Positions 47,872 through 57,630 of a stretch of 64,000 nucleotides of DNA are shown here, one piece after another. Made by a program: the position numbers and the translations under genes. The DNA is from Hirschia maritima DSM 19733 (GTDB lineage: Bacteria > Pseudomonadota > Alphaproteobacteria > Caulobacterales > Hyphomonadaceae): assembly GCF_000378345.1 (NCBI RefSeq), contig NZ_KB899544.1, positions 248,001 through 312,000 of the forward strand, given 5' to 3'. Position 1 is the first letter of the stretch, and each line of letters starts with the position of its first letter. The notes under the pieces were generated by a model. It was not told the DNA's origin, searched no databases, and worked only from the letters and a program-made list of their open reading frames with translations.

Positions 47872-48709
47872 ATTGTGATAGTAAATTCTGGGCCAATTCA
47901 GGATTTTTGATAGGCCAATTGTGCCCCAATGGTCCATTTCCTCTGCCTAGTTGTGGTGCGTGTTGGATTGCTTGAGACACGTAAATTTGTGCACGTTTAA
48001 ATGCATTTTCCAAATTGAAACCTTGAGCGATACCAGTTGCGATTGCCGATGCTAGTGTACAACCCGTGCCATGTGTTGAGGTGGCGTTGATGCGTTCATG
48101 TTCGCAGAAAATTTCACCTTCAGGGGTTGCAATAAGGTCAACGATTTTATCGCCTTCAACATGCCCACCCTTGATGATGGCGGCTTTGGCACCAGCTTCT
48201 AGCAGGTATTCAGCTGCACGTCGTTGACCATTTAGATCGAATACTTCTTTTCCAGTTATGAGAGAGGCTTCCGGAGCGTTGGGCGTCATGATGGCGTCTC
48301 TTATGAATAGCGCTTTTAATGTATCTATGGCGTTATTGGGAAGGAGCTTATCGCCCGAAGTTGCAACCATGACCGGGTCAATAATTCTGGGTATGTTGGA
48401 AGCAAAATCTGCTAGTGTTTGGGCTATGGCTTCGATGAGTTGTTTGTCCCCGAGCATACCGGTTTTTATGGTGTCAGCTCCTATATCCGACAGAATGGCG
48501 GTCATTTGACCGGTCACACCTGCTATTGGGGCGGGGATTACACCGCTAACGCCCTGGGTGTTTTGTACAGTGAGGGCGGTGATCGCTGTCGAGGCGTATC
48601 CTCCCAACATTGTGATTGTTTTGATATCGGCTTGGATACCGGCACCACCACTTGAGTCGGAACCCGCAACGACTAATACTCGTCCCAGAGGCTTATTTTC
48701 AGTGTTCAC
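47861..48709 (-). CDS. thiD: Hydroxymethylpyrimidine/phosphomethylpyrimidine kinase
   Basis: 282 aa. PfkB-like fold with VAGSDSSGGAGIQADIKT at the substrate site and the anion-hole GTGCTLASAIATG. Phosphorylates HMP and HMP-P for thiamine synthesis. Its ATG overlaps the stop of the TIR gene by 4 bases (48706-48709), so translation is coupled. Confidence 0.95.
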   Translation of the reverse strand: MNTENKPLGRVLVVAGSDSSGGAGIQADIKTITMLGGYASTAITALTVQNTQGVSGVIPAPIAGVTGQMTAILSDIGADTIKTGMLGDKQLIEAIAQTLADFASNIPRIIDPVMVATSGDKLLPNNAIDTLKALFIRDAIMTPNAPEASLITGKEVFDLNGQRRAAEYLLEAGAKAAIIKGGHVEGDKIVDLIATPEGEIFCEHERINATSTHGTGCTLASAIATGIAQGFNLENAFKRAQIYVSQAIQHAPQLGRGNGPLGHNWPIKNPELAQNLLSQFKA

Positions 48710-49755
48710 TTACAAACCTCAATATTCTCAGGTGTGTTGACTTCCCAAGAGCAGGAATATGTTGGATCTACACTGCAAAACCAAGAGTCGACGATAAATT
48801 TGCAGTCACAATCCTGCCAAGCAAGCTCCATTTTATGGTCTCTGGCTTGAACGCGAGAAGCTAGCAAGTCGCAAGTTTGATCAGACCGCAATGTAACGTC
48901 TTCTTTCGCTGCTTCACAGGCTTGATCTTCTGTTTCAAACTTTATGAGGTCGCTTCCAATTTGCTGTTGTTCAGAGACACCTCTCATCATTTGTTGTGTG
49001 CCAGACCACGTCCATTTCTCGCGTTGCTCATAGCTACAAAAAGGTAAGACTTCTTCTCTAATTTTGTTTGCGAATGCGCCTTGTGGATAAATTTTCAGAT
49101 AATCCAGATAGTCAGCTTTTAATGATGATGTTTGGGCTTTTTCAAACAAACTGTTTTCAGCGTCGGTGGGTTTAGGTGAACCGTTGCGTGCGTATTCTGA
49201 TGATGTCCCGTCATCATAATCAACTGAAATACCCATAATGGAATCCAATTTTAGAAAAACAAAGACACCTACACCGGCCACAAGGGTAAATAACGCTAGA
49301 ATGGGTAGCATTTTTGTAAAACCGGATTTGCGTTTTACAGGGCGTTCGAGCCCTTTAACGGGTTCACCAGATAGGGTGGCTTTGACAGCGGCTAAGAAGT
49401 GTTCCCATCGCGGATCATCAAGGTCGCCATCCCAGTCAATGAGGCCAGCCATTTGAATGAGGCCAAAACCTAGCGGAGGTTCTACATCATCAATTCGAAC
49501 GGGAAGGAGCTTGCCCCGCGCCTTACCTACGCCAGCTTCTTCTTTGACCCATGGTGCAGAGATGGAAAGTTCGGACCAAACGGCCACGACCATTTTGGCA
49601 TCATTCAGCTCTTTTTGGATGGTTTGATCCCATTGAGCCCCCGGAGCAATTCCATGGTCCCACCACACTGAAAAACCGGCTTCTCTTAAACCTTCGACTA
49701 TGCGGACCACACGTCCTGCATCTTCCTTTTTGTAGGAAACAAAAATATCAGCCAT
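48706..49755 (-). CDS. TIR-domain membrane protein with Cys-rich C-terminal domain
   Basis: 349 aa from ATG 49755 (GAGA 6 bases upstream). TIR domain (residues 2-129) starts ADIFVSYKKEDA with WVKEEAGVGKA supplying the W-x3-Glu motif that contains the NADase catalytic Glu of active TIRs. One membrane helix (149-168). The C-terminal 180 residues carry eight cysteines (about 240, 280, 295, 316, 318, 327, 335, 348) and are predicted periplasmic, likely disulfide-bonded. Operon with thiD. Could be a signalling or defence NADase; no partner defence gene is seen. Confidence 0.85.
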   Translation of the reverse strand: MADIFVSYKKEDAGRVVRIVEGLREAGFSVWWDHGIAPGAQWDQTIQKELNDAKMVVAVWSELSISAPWVKEEAGVGKARGKLLPVRIDDVEPPLGFGLIQMAGLIDWDGDLDDPRWEHFLAAVKATLSGEPVKGLERPVKRKSGFTKMLPILALFTLVAGVGVFVFLKLDSIMGISVDYDDGTSSEYARNGSPKPTDAENSLFEKAQTSSLKADYLDYLKIYPQGAFANKIREEVLPFCSYEQREKWTWSGTQQMMRGVSEQQQIGSDLIKFETEDQACEAAKEDVTLRSDQTCDLLASRVQARDHKMELAWQDCDCKFIVDSWFCSVDPTYSCSWEVNTPENIEVCK

Positions 49756-49853
49756 CACGTATCTCGCAATTCGTAGTCAGTTGTTTGAGGGCAGCATGCC
49801 AAGAAGAGGGAGGAGGATAAAGCTATTTTAGAGAGATTTTGATTTGTTAGGCC

Positions 49854-50666
49854 TTATTCTATTGAATTCAACTTGTTTTGAACCATCAAAGCTTGTTTTG
49901 TTTCTTGTACATCGTGGACACGAATTATATCGGCACCATGGTTTGCTGCTGCAAGGGCAACAGCAATAGAGCCGCCTAGACGATCTGATGCATTTTGAGC
50001 TTGTTGGTCGATGTTGGCGATAAAACGCTTTCGCGAAGCACCAAACAACATTGGAAAGCCAGTGCTTTGGATTATTTTATCGAGATTGCGCATGAGTTCG
50101 ATATTGTGGTTGAGGATTTTACCAAAACCTATGCCCGGATCAATCCAAATGTTTTCAGGTTTTACGCCAGCTTTGATAGCTAGGTTTGCGCGATCAGCTA
50201 GAAATTTGGAAATATCGTCAACGACATCATCGTATTTGGGGGCAGCTTGCATGGAGCGTGGTTCGCCTTGCATGTGCATAAGGCAAAGTCTGCATTTTAG
50301 TTGCGCGGCGATCTCTAAGCCATCACTGGCAAACCGTCCGGCACTGACATCATTCCACATATCTGCGCCAGCTTGAACCGCGGCAATTGCGACTTCAGGC
50401 TTCATAGTATCAATTGATATGAGTGCATCTGTATTGGCACGTAAGCCGGTGATTACGGGTAATGTGCGGTTTATTTCTTCCATTGCGGAAACCGGCATGG
50501 CACCGGGGCGTGTGCTTTCACCGCCTATATCTAGCCAATCCGCTCCTTGAGAAAGGAGGTTTAGTCCATGTTCAATTGCGATATCGGCCGCAGAATATTG
50601 TCCACCATCTGAAAATGAATCAGGTGTGACATTGATAATTCCCATTATAGAGGGTGATTTAGGCAT
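49854..50666 (-). CDS. folP: Dihydropteroate synthase
   Basis: 270 aa. Pterin site GIINVTPDSFSDGG, DIGGESTRPGA, substrate-binding GASRKRF and C-terminal RVHDV. Makes dihydropteroate in folate synthesis; sulfonamide target. Its start overlaps mdaB by 8 bases. In relatives folP follows ftsH; here a cupin and mdaB lie between. Confidence 0.96.
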   Translation of the reverse strand: MPKSPSIMGIINVTPDSFSDGGQYSAADIAIEHGLNLLSQGADWLDIGGESTRPGAMPVSAMEEINRTLPVITGLRANTDALISIDTMKPEVAIAAVQAGADMWNDVSAGRFASDGLEIAAQLKCRLCLMHMQGEPRSMQAAPKYDDVVDDISKFLADRANLAIKAGVKPENIWIDPGIGFGKILNHNIELMRNLDKIIQSTGFPMLFGASRKRFIANIDQQAQNASDRLGGSIAVALAAANHGADIIRVHDVQETKQALMVQNKLNSIE

Positions 50667-51240
50667 GTGTATCCAAATGTAGATTAAACTTTGCGAGGTC
50701 GTTTTTTATATCTGGGTTCTTATACACATCGAACATGGCAAAGCTAGGGAGGGGCTTTAATCCAAAAAACTGAAAATTAGCATGCATTGGGAAAAAAAGA
50801 TCGTCGACGCTCTTACCTTTGAACAATGGTTGCGCTGGGTTGTTGAAAGCTGTTTCAGGTGCATTGAATGTTGTGGCGATTATATATTTACCCGTCAGTC
50901 TTCCGCCAGTGCCATAGAGTTTGCTGGGATCTTTGCGGGTTCTGCCATCGCCATTGCTCATCTGACCGTCCATTCCGTCTGAATACACTTCGTCCATGTA
51001 CTTCTGGAAACTCCAAGCGACGCCCATCCAGTAGACGGGAGCTAATAGTAGAATCAGATCCGCATAGATGTGCTTGTTGATTTCATCTTCTACATTCCAC
51101 CCGTCTGGTGGATGTGTTCGAGCGATTGTATAGCCTTTATCTTTCAAGATCAGGCAAGCTTCTTTTTCTAACGACGTTGTGAGTTTTCCATCAGTGCCGG
51201 GATGTGGGTGATAGGCATTGATGATGAGGGCGTTTGGCAT
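50659..51240 (-). CDS. MdaB-like NAD(P)H quinone oxidoreductase
   Basis: 193 aa flavodoxin-fold FMN/FAD enzyme: NALIINAYHPHP at the N-terminus, LLAPVYWMGVAWSFQKYMDEV and TTFNAPETAF. Two-electron quinone reduction in oxidative stress. Between a cupin gene (3 bp) and folP (overlap), same strand. Confidence 0.88.
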   Translation of the reverse strand: MPNALIINAYHPHPGTDGKLTTSLEKEACLILKDKGYTIARTHPPDGWNVEDEINKHIYADLILLLAPVYWMGVAWSFQKYMDEVYSDGMDGQMSNGDGRTRKDPSKLYGTGGRLTGKYIIATTFNAPETAFNNPAQPLFKGKSVDDLFFPMHANFQFFGLKPLPSFAMFDVYKNPDIKNDLAKFNLHLDTHA

Positions 51241-51243
51241 AAA

Positions 51244-51561
51244 TTAGACGCTGTTCTGTTTTTCAATGACAAGAATTCGTGCTTCACCAATTGGATGGGC
51301 TACGTGTTCATCACCTTCTTCTGCCACAAATACATCAAGCGGGCCAAGCTGAACTGAGTGAATTGCTGCACCTATTTTGTATTTCATGTCCACTTCACCA
51401 GAGATAACCATAAACACTTCTGACCCTTCATTAATGTGCCACTTGTAAGGAGTGTCAGTCCAATGGAGGCGCACGCTGGCCCCTTCAATGAGTGCTAAGT
51501 TTTTGGAGCCCCATGGTTGCTCAGCTTTGAAGCTTGTTAGATCTGTAAAATTCTTCGGCAT
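51244..51561 (-). CDS. Cupin-domain protein
   Basis: 105 aa, single cupin barrel with WHINEGSEVFMVISGEVDMKY (motif 1, His and Glu) and GPLDVFVAEEGDEHVAHPI (motif 2). Metal-binding sensor or isomerase; role unknown. First gene of cupin-mdaB-folP. Confidence 0.88.
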   Translation of the reverse strand: MPKNFTDLTSFKAEQPWGSKNLALIEGASVRLHWTDTPYKWHINEGSEVFMVISGEVDMKYKIGAAIHSVQLGPLDVFVAEEGDEHVAHPIGEARILVIEKQNSV

Positions 51562-51639
51562 TTGTATTCCTCCTTTGGTGGTGAAGAATTCTTACTGCGC
51601 GGAATTAATTGCAGAAATGACATTAAAACGGCAATTACA

Positions 51640-51672
51640 GACAAAAAAGCGAGGCTATTGCTAGCCTCGCCT
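51640..51672 (-). terminator. Terminator of ftsH
   Basis: 9-bp stem (51649-51657 with 51662-51670), 4-base loop, then TTTTTT on the minus strand, 30-50 bp past the stop. Confidence 0.92.
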
Positions 51673-51699
51673 TAAATAATCTTCCGATATCAAAGAAGG

Positions 51700-53619
51700 T
51701 TATGCGCCTTCTGGTTCGCTACCACCGACTTCGCCTTCTGGCTTTTTCTTCGGTTTAACAACAGGAACAGCTGATGTCGGGCCTGCATCAAAATCGTCAG
51801 GACGTTCAGGCGGGTTGCCTTTAAGAAGTTCGTTGATTTCTTTACCGGACAACGTTTCGTATTCCAAAAGACCTTCAGAAAGCGCAATCCAATCATCTTT
51901 CTTTTCAGTCAGAATACGCATTGCTGTTGCGTTTGCTTCGTCGATGAGACGACGCACTTCTTCTTCAATCAATTCAGCTGTTCCACTGGATACTGATTTC
52001 GAACGACCAATTGACTGACCTAGGAAGACGTTTTGTCCGTCATCATCTGAATAATCAATCGTTCCAACTTTGTCAGAGAAACCCCATCTGGTGATCATTG
52101 CGCGAGCTAGTCTAGTAGCTTGCTGAATGTCAGATGATGCACCAGATGTGATCTTATCTTTTCCAAATTTAAGCTCTTCAGCCACACGACCACCCATTGC
52201 AATCGCAAGGAAGGAAGTCATCTGAGTGAAGTTCTCTGACAACTTGTCCTCTTCAGGTAAGCGCATAACCATACCTAAAGCGCGACCACGCGGGATGATT
52301 GTTGCTTTGTGAACAGGGTCAGCTTCGGGCACATTTAGGGCAACGATGGCGTGGCCAGATTCATGGTAAGCTGTTAAAGTTTTCTCTTTCTCTGACATGA
52401 CCATGGACTTGCGCTCAGGTCCCATCATTACCTTGTCTTTGGCGTCCTCAAATTCTCGCATTGCAACAACACGTTTACCGCGGCGCGCAGCAAGAAGAGC
52501 AGCTTCGTTTACAAGGTTCGCAAGGTCTGCACCAGAGAAACCCGGTGTTCCGCGAGCAACAACTTTTGGATCAACGTCTTTGCCTACAGGCACATTGCGC
52601 ATGTGAACTTTCAATATTTTTTCACGACCAATAATGTCGGGGTTTCCAACAGTTACTTGGCGGTCAAAACGTCCAGGACGCAATAGAGCAGGGTCAAGCA
52701 CATCTGGGCGGTTTGTTGCAGCAATCAGGATAATTCCTTCATTGGCTTCAAAACCGTCCATCTCAACAAGTAATTGGTTGAGTGTTTGTTCGCGTTCGTC
52801 ATTACCACCGCCGAGGCCGGCTCCACGAGAACGACCAACAGCATCAATTTCATCGATGAAGATGATACATGGTGCGTTTTTCTTGGCTTGTTCAAACATG
52901 TCGCGGACACGAGAAGCACCTACACCCACGAACATTTCAACAAAGTCAGAACCTGATATTGTGAAGAATGGGACGTTTGCTTCACCGGCAACGGCACGAG
53001 CGATAAGTGTTTTACCTGTCCCTGGCGGACCAACAAGAAGGGCACCTTTAGGGATCTTACCACCAAGGCGTTGGAATTTTCCTGGCTCTTGAAGGAATTC
53101 AACAATTTCTTGAAGTTCTTCTTTGGCTTCGTCTACACCCGCAACATCATCGAATGTGACGCGGCCTTGGCGTTCAGTTAGAAGACGAGCTTTGGATTTA
53201 CCAAATGACATGGCTCCACGGCCACCGCCGCCACCTTGCATTTGACGCCACAGGAAGAACCAAATTCCGATAATAATTAGGATCGGTAGGAAGTTACCCA
53301 AATATCCAAGGATACCGCCACCGCGATTTACAGGCTCAGAAGAAACGTCCACGCCATAATCTTGCGCAAGTTTTTCTCCTAGATTGAATTCAATCGGAGG
53401 CATGTGCGTAGTGTATGTGGTGTCAGAAGCATCTTTACCAGAAATCTGATTGCTCTTGAAAACGGCGGTTTTGATCTCTCCATTTTCAGCCTTTTTCAAG
53501 AACTCAGAATAAGAAATTTTGCCAGCGTTTTGCTGTGCCGAATTGCCTTGCATCACAGTGACGAAGGAGAAGAGTAAAAGCAGAACGACGCCTAGGAGCG
53601 CCAGATTGCGCATGTTCAT
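51700..53619 (-). CDS. ftsH: ATP-dependent zinc metalloprotease FtsH
   Basis: 639 aa. Two N-terminal membrane helices (about 6-22 and 103-124), Walker A GPPGTGKT (197-204), Walker [10 protein letters not shown], second region of homology [20 protein letters not shown], zinc motif HESGH (419-423). Inner-membrane quality-control protease of unassembled proteins and LpxC. Lies 269 bp after tilS, so it probably has its own promoter. Confidence 0.98.
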   Translation of the reverse strand: MNMRNLALLGVVLLLLFSFVTVMQGNSAQQNAGKISYSEFLKKAENGEIKTAVFKSNQISGKDASDTTYTTHMPPIEFNLGEKLAQDYGVDVSSEPVNRGGGILGYLGNFLPILIIIGIWFFLWRQMQGGGGGRGAMSFGKSKARLLTERQGRVTFDDVAGVDEAKEELQEIVEFLQEPGKFQRLGGKIPKGALLVGPPGTGKTLIARAVAGEANVPFFTISGSDFVEMFVGVGASRVRDMFEQAKKNAPCIIFIDEIDAVGRSRGAGLGGGNDEREQTLNQLLVEMDGFEANEGIILIAATNRPDVLDPALLRPGRFDRQVTVGNPDIIGREKILKVHMRNVPVGKDVDPKVVARGTPGFSGADLANLVNEAALLAARRGKRVVAMREFEDAKDKVMMGPERKSMVMSEKEKTLTAYHESGHAIVALNVPEADPVHKATIIPRGRALGMVMRLPEEDKLSENFTQMTSFLAIAMGGRVAEELKFGKDKITSGASSDIQQATRLARAMITRWGFSDKVGTIDYSDDDGQNVFLGQSIGRSKSVSSGTAELIEEEVRRLIDEANATAMRILTEKKDDWIALSEGLLEYETLSGKEINELLKGNPPERPDDFDAGPTSAVPVVKPKKKPEGEVGGSEPEGA

Positions 53620-53888
53620 GCGGCAAACCTTTCAACGGTCGGATTAAACTAGATTATGATTCAACATAGGTAGGCATATATAGAAAAACGAGATGCAATC
53701 TTTAAACCGTTCACAATCTAATAGTGTTTCATAACATTTGATCAACAAAAACAAATGCTTACAAAAATGCCTTTTTGTATCTGAAGCATTAATTTTAGCA
53801 CATTGTCTGTATATTGAACAATTCTACTTAGTGTTTATAGAAAAAACTGATCAAAAGCGAGCCATCGAGCTTCATAGATTGAAGAAAT

Positions 53889-55304
53889 TTACAGAAAAAT
53901 TTCATGGCTCAAATGCGTGCTTCGCAAATGGTGCAAGGGAGTTACTTTATAGTCTTCTGCTTGCAGGCATATTGGAGAGGAAGAGGCCCCGGTTTGTTTT
54001 ATCGCGATTGGCATTGCTCGACGAGCTTTTTTATCTGTTGATGGGGAGGGGGGAGTGTAGCCGTAAATGCTTGCTTCATCCCACGTAATTAATTTTACAC
54101 CATCAATTTCTGCATTCAGTGAGACTGCAAAACGGTTTTGAAAATATACTGTTTCATGCGGATGCAGGGGCTGATGGGCAGCGTTAGGCGCGTTAAGAGT
54201 CTTTGCTCGTTTTGTTGGCATTGGATAGATGCTTAGCTGATCGTCTTTTTGGATGATCCAGCAGCCACCCAAGCAATGGGTTTGGGCGCTTTGGTCTTTA
54301 GTGGAAGCCATAGTATTGAATAACGCTTCAACTCGGCTCAATCCTACACTTTGTTGGCTTCCAGAAACGCACAACAAAATACGTTCTAAGCAGCGAATTG
54401 ATAAATGGTGTTCCAATTTAGCTAGATTTGAGATGGACAATCCAACACTTCCATCATCATTCCAATTTGCATGTGTGCTAAGAAAATTGTTGAGGTTTAT
54501 ATTTGTATCTGCACGCTCTTGAGACAAGGCAGAGAGTTTTGTTTCTAAATTAGTTCTATCTTCAGGAGTTAGGTTTGTGAGAAAATTTCGAATGCGTACA
54601 CGTTCATAGGCTTCGTTTTCATTCGAAGGATCGCAAACCCAACGAATATTTTGGTTGATTAGTATGGCCTGTAAATCAAATCTGGATAGTTGATTTGCTG
54701 GGCGCAGCATGAGTAAATTCCGACCATTGGGCCAAACTGGGCTAGCGGATAGGCTTGGCATAGCGGCTAATCCATAATCACTGGAATTGGCATTTTGCCG
54801 GATCATCATGGTTTCTAATCGATCATCTAGTGTATGCCCAAGGAGCAACGCATTTATATTCTGGTCACTTGTCCATTTGCAAAATAATGTGTGTCGCGCC
54901 TGTCTGGCATTTTCTTGCGTGATTTTATGTGACTTATCGTATGTCCATTTTAATGTGGTGTGTTGGACGCCGATCTTCTTGCATAAATCTTTGACATAAT
55001 CTGCTTCGAGAGCTGCCTCTGGCCTCAGTCCGTGGTCCACAGTGAGTGCTTTGAGTTCTATATTTCTTTGCTCAGCCCATTCTTTAGCAACGAATAAAAA
55101 CGCAAGCGAATCTGATCCGCCAGATACGGCAATACCCAGATTGCAAGGTTGACCAAGTCTCTGGGTGAGGAGGTTGAGGTTTGCGCAAATTAGTTGCTTG
55201 GCAGCATTTGCTAAAGATGTGATTTCTTTTGCGGATTTGTGTGAGAATTCAGCAGCATTACTGAGTTGTAGCTTGAGCTGCAAATTCTGTTTCGAATGTT
55301 TCAA
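53889..55304 (-). CDS. tilS: tRNA(Ile)-lysidine synthase
   Basis: 471 aa. PP-loop IAVSGGSDSLAFLF binds ATP; HGLRPEAALEADYVKDLC and LLGHTLDDRLETMM follow. Makes lysidine at C34 of the AUA-decoding tRNA-Ile. TTG 55304 start is weak (no ribosome site) and overlaps ybjN by 47 bases; a later start near the PP-loop is possible. Member of the tol-pal/tilS/ftsH string. Confidence 0.92.
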   Translation of the reverse strand: MKHSKQNLQLKLQLSNAAEFSHKSAKEITSLANAAKQLICANLNLLTQRLGQPCNLGIAVSGGSDSLAFLFVAKEWAEQRNIELKALTVDHGLRPEAALEADYVKDLCKKIGVQHTTLKWTYDKSHKITQENARQARHTLFCKWTSDQNINALLLGHTLDDRLETMMIRQNANSSDYGLAAMPSLSASPVWPNGRNLLMLRPANQLSRFDLQAILINQNIRWVCDPSNENEAYERVRIRNFLTNLTPEDRTNLETKLSALSQERADTNINLNNFLSTHANWNDDGSVGLSISNLAKLEHHLSIRCLERILLCVSGSQQSVGLSRVEALFNTMASTKDQSAQTHCLGGCWIIQKDDQLSIYPMPTKRAKTLNAPNAAHQPLHPHETVYFQNRFAVSLNAEIDGVKLITWDEASIYGYTPPSPSTDKKARRAMPIAIKQTGASSSPICLQAEDYKVTPLHHLRSTHLSHEIFL

Positions 55305-55803
55305 GTAGACGGCGCCATATATCTAGTGTGTCCTCGATATTACCAGCAGTTACGCCACCATCCAAGTTCACGTCCATTTGTAATCTTACAACGTTGGAAT
55401 TAACAGATGCTCGAACATAGCGCCAGCGAGCATTAAATGCATTCACCTGTTCCATAGTCATGCCCGGAGGAATGGGAGCATCAGCAAGAAACTGGATTGA
55501 ATTACAAAACTCTCCATTTTCACATTCGTAAAACTGTATTGTGTAATCAGTCGCTGATATGCGTCCGGCAATGATAGGGTCACCGGCTGGTCCAGTTGCG
55601 CGATCAGCTTGGTAGCCAAGTGATGTCATGAAGCGCGAAAGTCGATTGGCATCTGAGGCATCCAGAATTCCACCACGAACACGCTCTGCTGAAGCAGGTG
55701 TTGTTTGTGCTGAAGCAAGAATATTTGCTTGTGTCAGCATGAAAAAGGCCAATATAGCCGAACAGGAATTCTTAAAACTGGCGCGTTGAAATAGCATTCG
55801 CAC
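55258..55803 (-). CDS. Secreted YbjN-domain protein
   Basis: 181 aa, signal peptide ending near ASAQ. YbjN domain with FMTSLGYQADRATGPAGDP, DYTIQFYECENGEFCNSIQF and WRYVRASVNSN. The E. coli YbjN is linked to stress and type III chaperone-like folds; here it is exported. Inserted between cpoB (27 bp) and tilS. Confidence 0.88.
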   Translation of the reverse strand: MRMLFQRASFKNSCSAILAFFMLTQANILASAQTTPASAERVRGGILDASDANRLSRFMTSLGYQADRATGPAGDPIIAGRISATDYTIQFYECENGEFCNSIQFLADAPIPPGMTMEQVNAFNARWRYVRASVNSNVVRLQMDVNLDGGVTAGNIEDTLDIWRRLLETFETEFAAQATTQ

Positions 55804-55830
55804 TCGTTTCTATAAAAGAGTTGGCTTCAA

Positions 55831-56685
55831 TTAACTGTCACAACCGGCGCGATCACGCTCAGTCTTAGCAAGGCTGCGTGTCATCGGATTCGTCTGTGGA
55901 TACAAGTTCGATAATTCTGATAGTGCGCCACAAGCTTGCGTCGTGTCACCCATCATGCGCAGAGAGCGTGCCAGCTTTACAAGTCCGTCTGGTGCTTTGG
56001 CGGCTTCAGGGTAATTGCGAATAAGAGCAACATACGCCTCAGCTGCTTCAGGGAAAGCTTCTTGGATCAGAAGTGATTCGCCTAACCAATATTGAGCTTC
56101 AGCTGCTTCGGGTGCCTCGGAATGCGTTGAAACAAGATGCGAGAAGGCTGTTTCTGCAGAAGGGTAATCGCCCTTCAATAGCAGGTTTTTGGCTTGTCTA
56201 AATAATTTGCTTGGATCTTCTGGAAGTTCTTGAACAATATCAGCCTTCGACTCGATAGTCTCGTCTGCGCGTGCAGCAGCGATAGAGGCTTTTGTTGTTG
56301 AATCTGTTGCGCCGACAAGCGGTGTTGTTGTTTCCGCAGGTAGATTGGCAGCATTTGCGGCTTCACTCAGCGGAGCGTTTATGATGCTCTCAAGCTTTTT
56401 CATGCGCTCATTTTGAGCCGCAAGGGCTTGCTTGAGCGTAGAGATTTCTTGAGCTTGTGTTTCTATGCGTCTTCGCAGTTGATTTACCTGAAAGCCAGAT
56501 CGTTCAACGCCGCCTGTGGCACGTTGAATATTCTGTTCAATCGTATCCATTCGGCTCTGAAGCCTGGCTACCATCGGGTCAACACTCACCTGTGCCTGAG
56601 CTTGCAGAGCAAAGGTAGACGTAAAAACAACCACAGGCGAAAGCACCGCGGCAGTTAGGAGACGAAGATCACGCATCATGTTCAT
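55831..56685 (-). CDS. cpoB: Cell division coordinator CpoB (YbgF)
   Basis: 284 aa. Signal peptide (to QAQAQ), coiled-coil N-terminal trimerisation region (VARLQSRMDTIEQNIQ, QNERMKKLE), then TPR domain (KNLLLKGDYPSAETAFSHLV, AQYWLGESLLIQEAFPEAAEAY). Periplasmic partner of TolA that couples wall synthesis to constriction. 68 bp after pal on the same strand. Confidence 0.95.
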   Translation of the reverse strand: MNMMRDLRLLTAAVLSPVVVFTSTFALQAQAQVSVDPMVARLQSRMDTIEQNIQRATGGVERSGFQVNQLRRRIETQAQEISTLKQALAAQNERMKKLESIINAPLSEAANAANLPAETTTPLVGATDSTTKASIAAARADETIESKADIVQELPEDPSKLFRQAKNLLLKGDYPSAETAFSHLVSTHSEAPEAAEAQYWLGESLLIQEAFPEAAEAYVALIRNYPEAAKAPDGLVKLARSLRMMGDTTQACGALSELSNLYPQTNPMTRSLAKTERDRAGCDS

Positions 56686-56753
56686 GAATGTGTTACTAGC
56701 AGGCCTCCACGCCCAAAATATGGCAACGTGGAGGCAAACTGCAGTAAACTGAT

Positions 56754-57302
56754 TTAGCCAGTTACGCCGCTAATCAACTGAGTGAAAGCGTTACGGTTTA
56801 CTGACCATGCTTCTGGGATTGAACGAGGGTCTGTAGGACGCTCTTTACCGTATGAAACAGTTTCAATTCGTGACGCTGAAATACCAAGACCCATTAGGTA
56901 GTCTTTAGCTGCAGCAGCACGGCGCTCACCTAGAGCAATGTTGTATTCACGTGTTCCGCGCTCATCACAGTTACCTGCGATAAGGATTGACACGCTTGGG
57001 TATGCGTTAAGCCAAGCAGCCTGACGTGCAAGAACCTGACGGTCGGAATCGTCAAGACGGTACTCATCAACATCATAATAGACTTTTGAACCAACATTCA
57101 CGTTGAAGTCTTCAAGGGAACCAGGAATTGGGCCTTGTGGAACAACAGGTGCAGGTGCTGGTGTCGGTGTTGGCACTGGCGCTGGTGTAGCGACAGGTGT
57201 TGGTGTTGGAACCGGTGCTGGCTCTTCTACTGTAGATGCACAACCGGATGCGAGGGCCGCAACTGAAAACGTTAGTGCAGCAAAGCTTACTTTGTAATTC
57301 AT
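56754..57302 (-). CDS. pal: Peptidoglycan-associated lipoprotein Pal
   Basis: 182 aa. Lipobox LASGC; Pro-rich linker (PTPTPVATPAPVPTP), then OmpA-like peptidoglycan-binding domain with NCDERGTREYN and LGERRAAAAKDYL. Anchors the outer membrane to the wall. A TolB terminator separates it, so it has its own promoter in the 328-bp gap. Confidence 0.97.
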   Translation of the reverse strand: MNYKVSFAALTFSVAALASGCASTVEEPAPVPTPTPVATPAPVPTPTPAPAPVVPQGPIPGSLEDFNVNVGSKVYYDVDEYRLDDSDRQVLARQAAWLNAYPSVSILIAGNCDERGTREYNIALGERRAAAAKDYLMGLGISASRIETVSYGKERPTDPRSIPEAWSVNRNAFTQLISGVTG

Positions 57303-57595
57303 AGGTCTTACAGACTCCCCTTAGGACGCGGCACGCCCAGTTTAAGACGTGAAACGAAATGCATTTGCTTCCTAATGGCTTTATATGACCATTATACGAA
57401 ACTAGCGCACGATCGATGAACGCGTGTTCACCATAATGCTGCATCAGGGAAAACTGCAACACTTTCTGTGCCCTCTAACACGATTTTCATAATAACGCTT
57501 AAATTGTAAGCACTTTGATTAGTCGTATTTAGCAGCTAAATATTCCGATTAAATGAGCCTAGAATCAATAAAAATATTTTTAATTTCAATAAATT
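57303..57595 (-). promoter_or_regulatory. Pal promoter region
   Basis: Gene-free, AT-rich. AGGGGAG lies 14 bases before the pal ATG and is the likely ribosome site. No other clear element except a weak GCTTA-N5-TAAGC at about 57496. Confidence 0.35.
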
Positions 57596-57622
57596 AAAGG
57601 CCGCTCTAGTGAGCGGCCTTTG
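57594..57622 (-). terminator. Terminator of tolB
   Basis: 11-bp perfect stem (57596-57606 with 57611-57621), 4-base loop, T-rich tail on the minus strand, 9 bp past the stop. Confidence 0.9.
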
Positions 57623-57630
57623 AAGTTGTA

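Noticed and set aside
53738-54088. 116-aa plus-strand frame between tilS and ftsH
   Set aside because: Overlaps tilS 3' end, no ribosome site or family.
57103-57297. Gly-rich plus-strand frame
   Set aside because: Antisense of the Pro-rich linker of pal.
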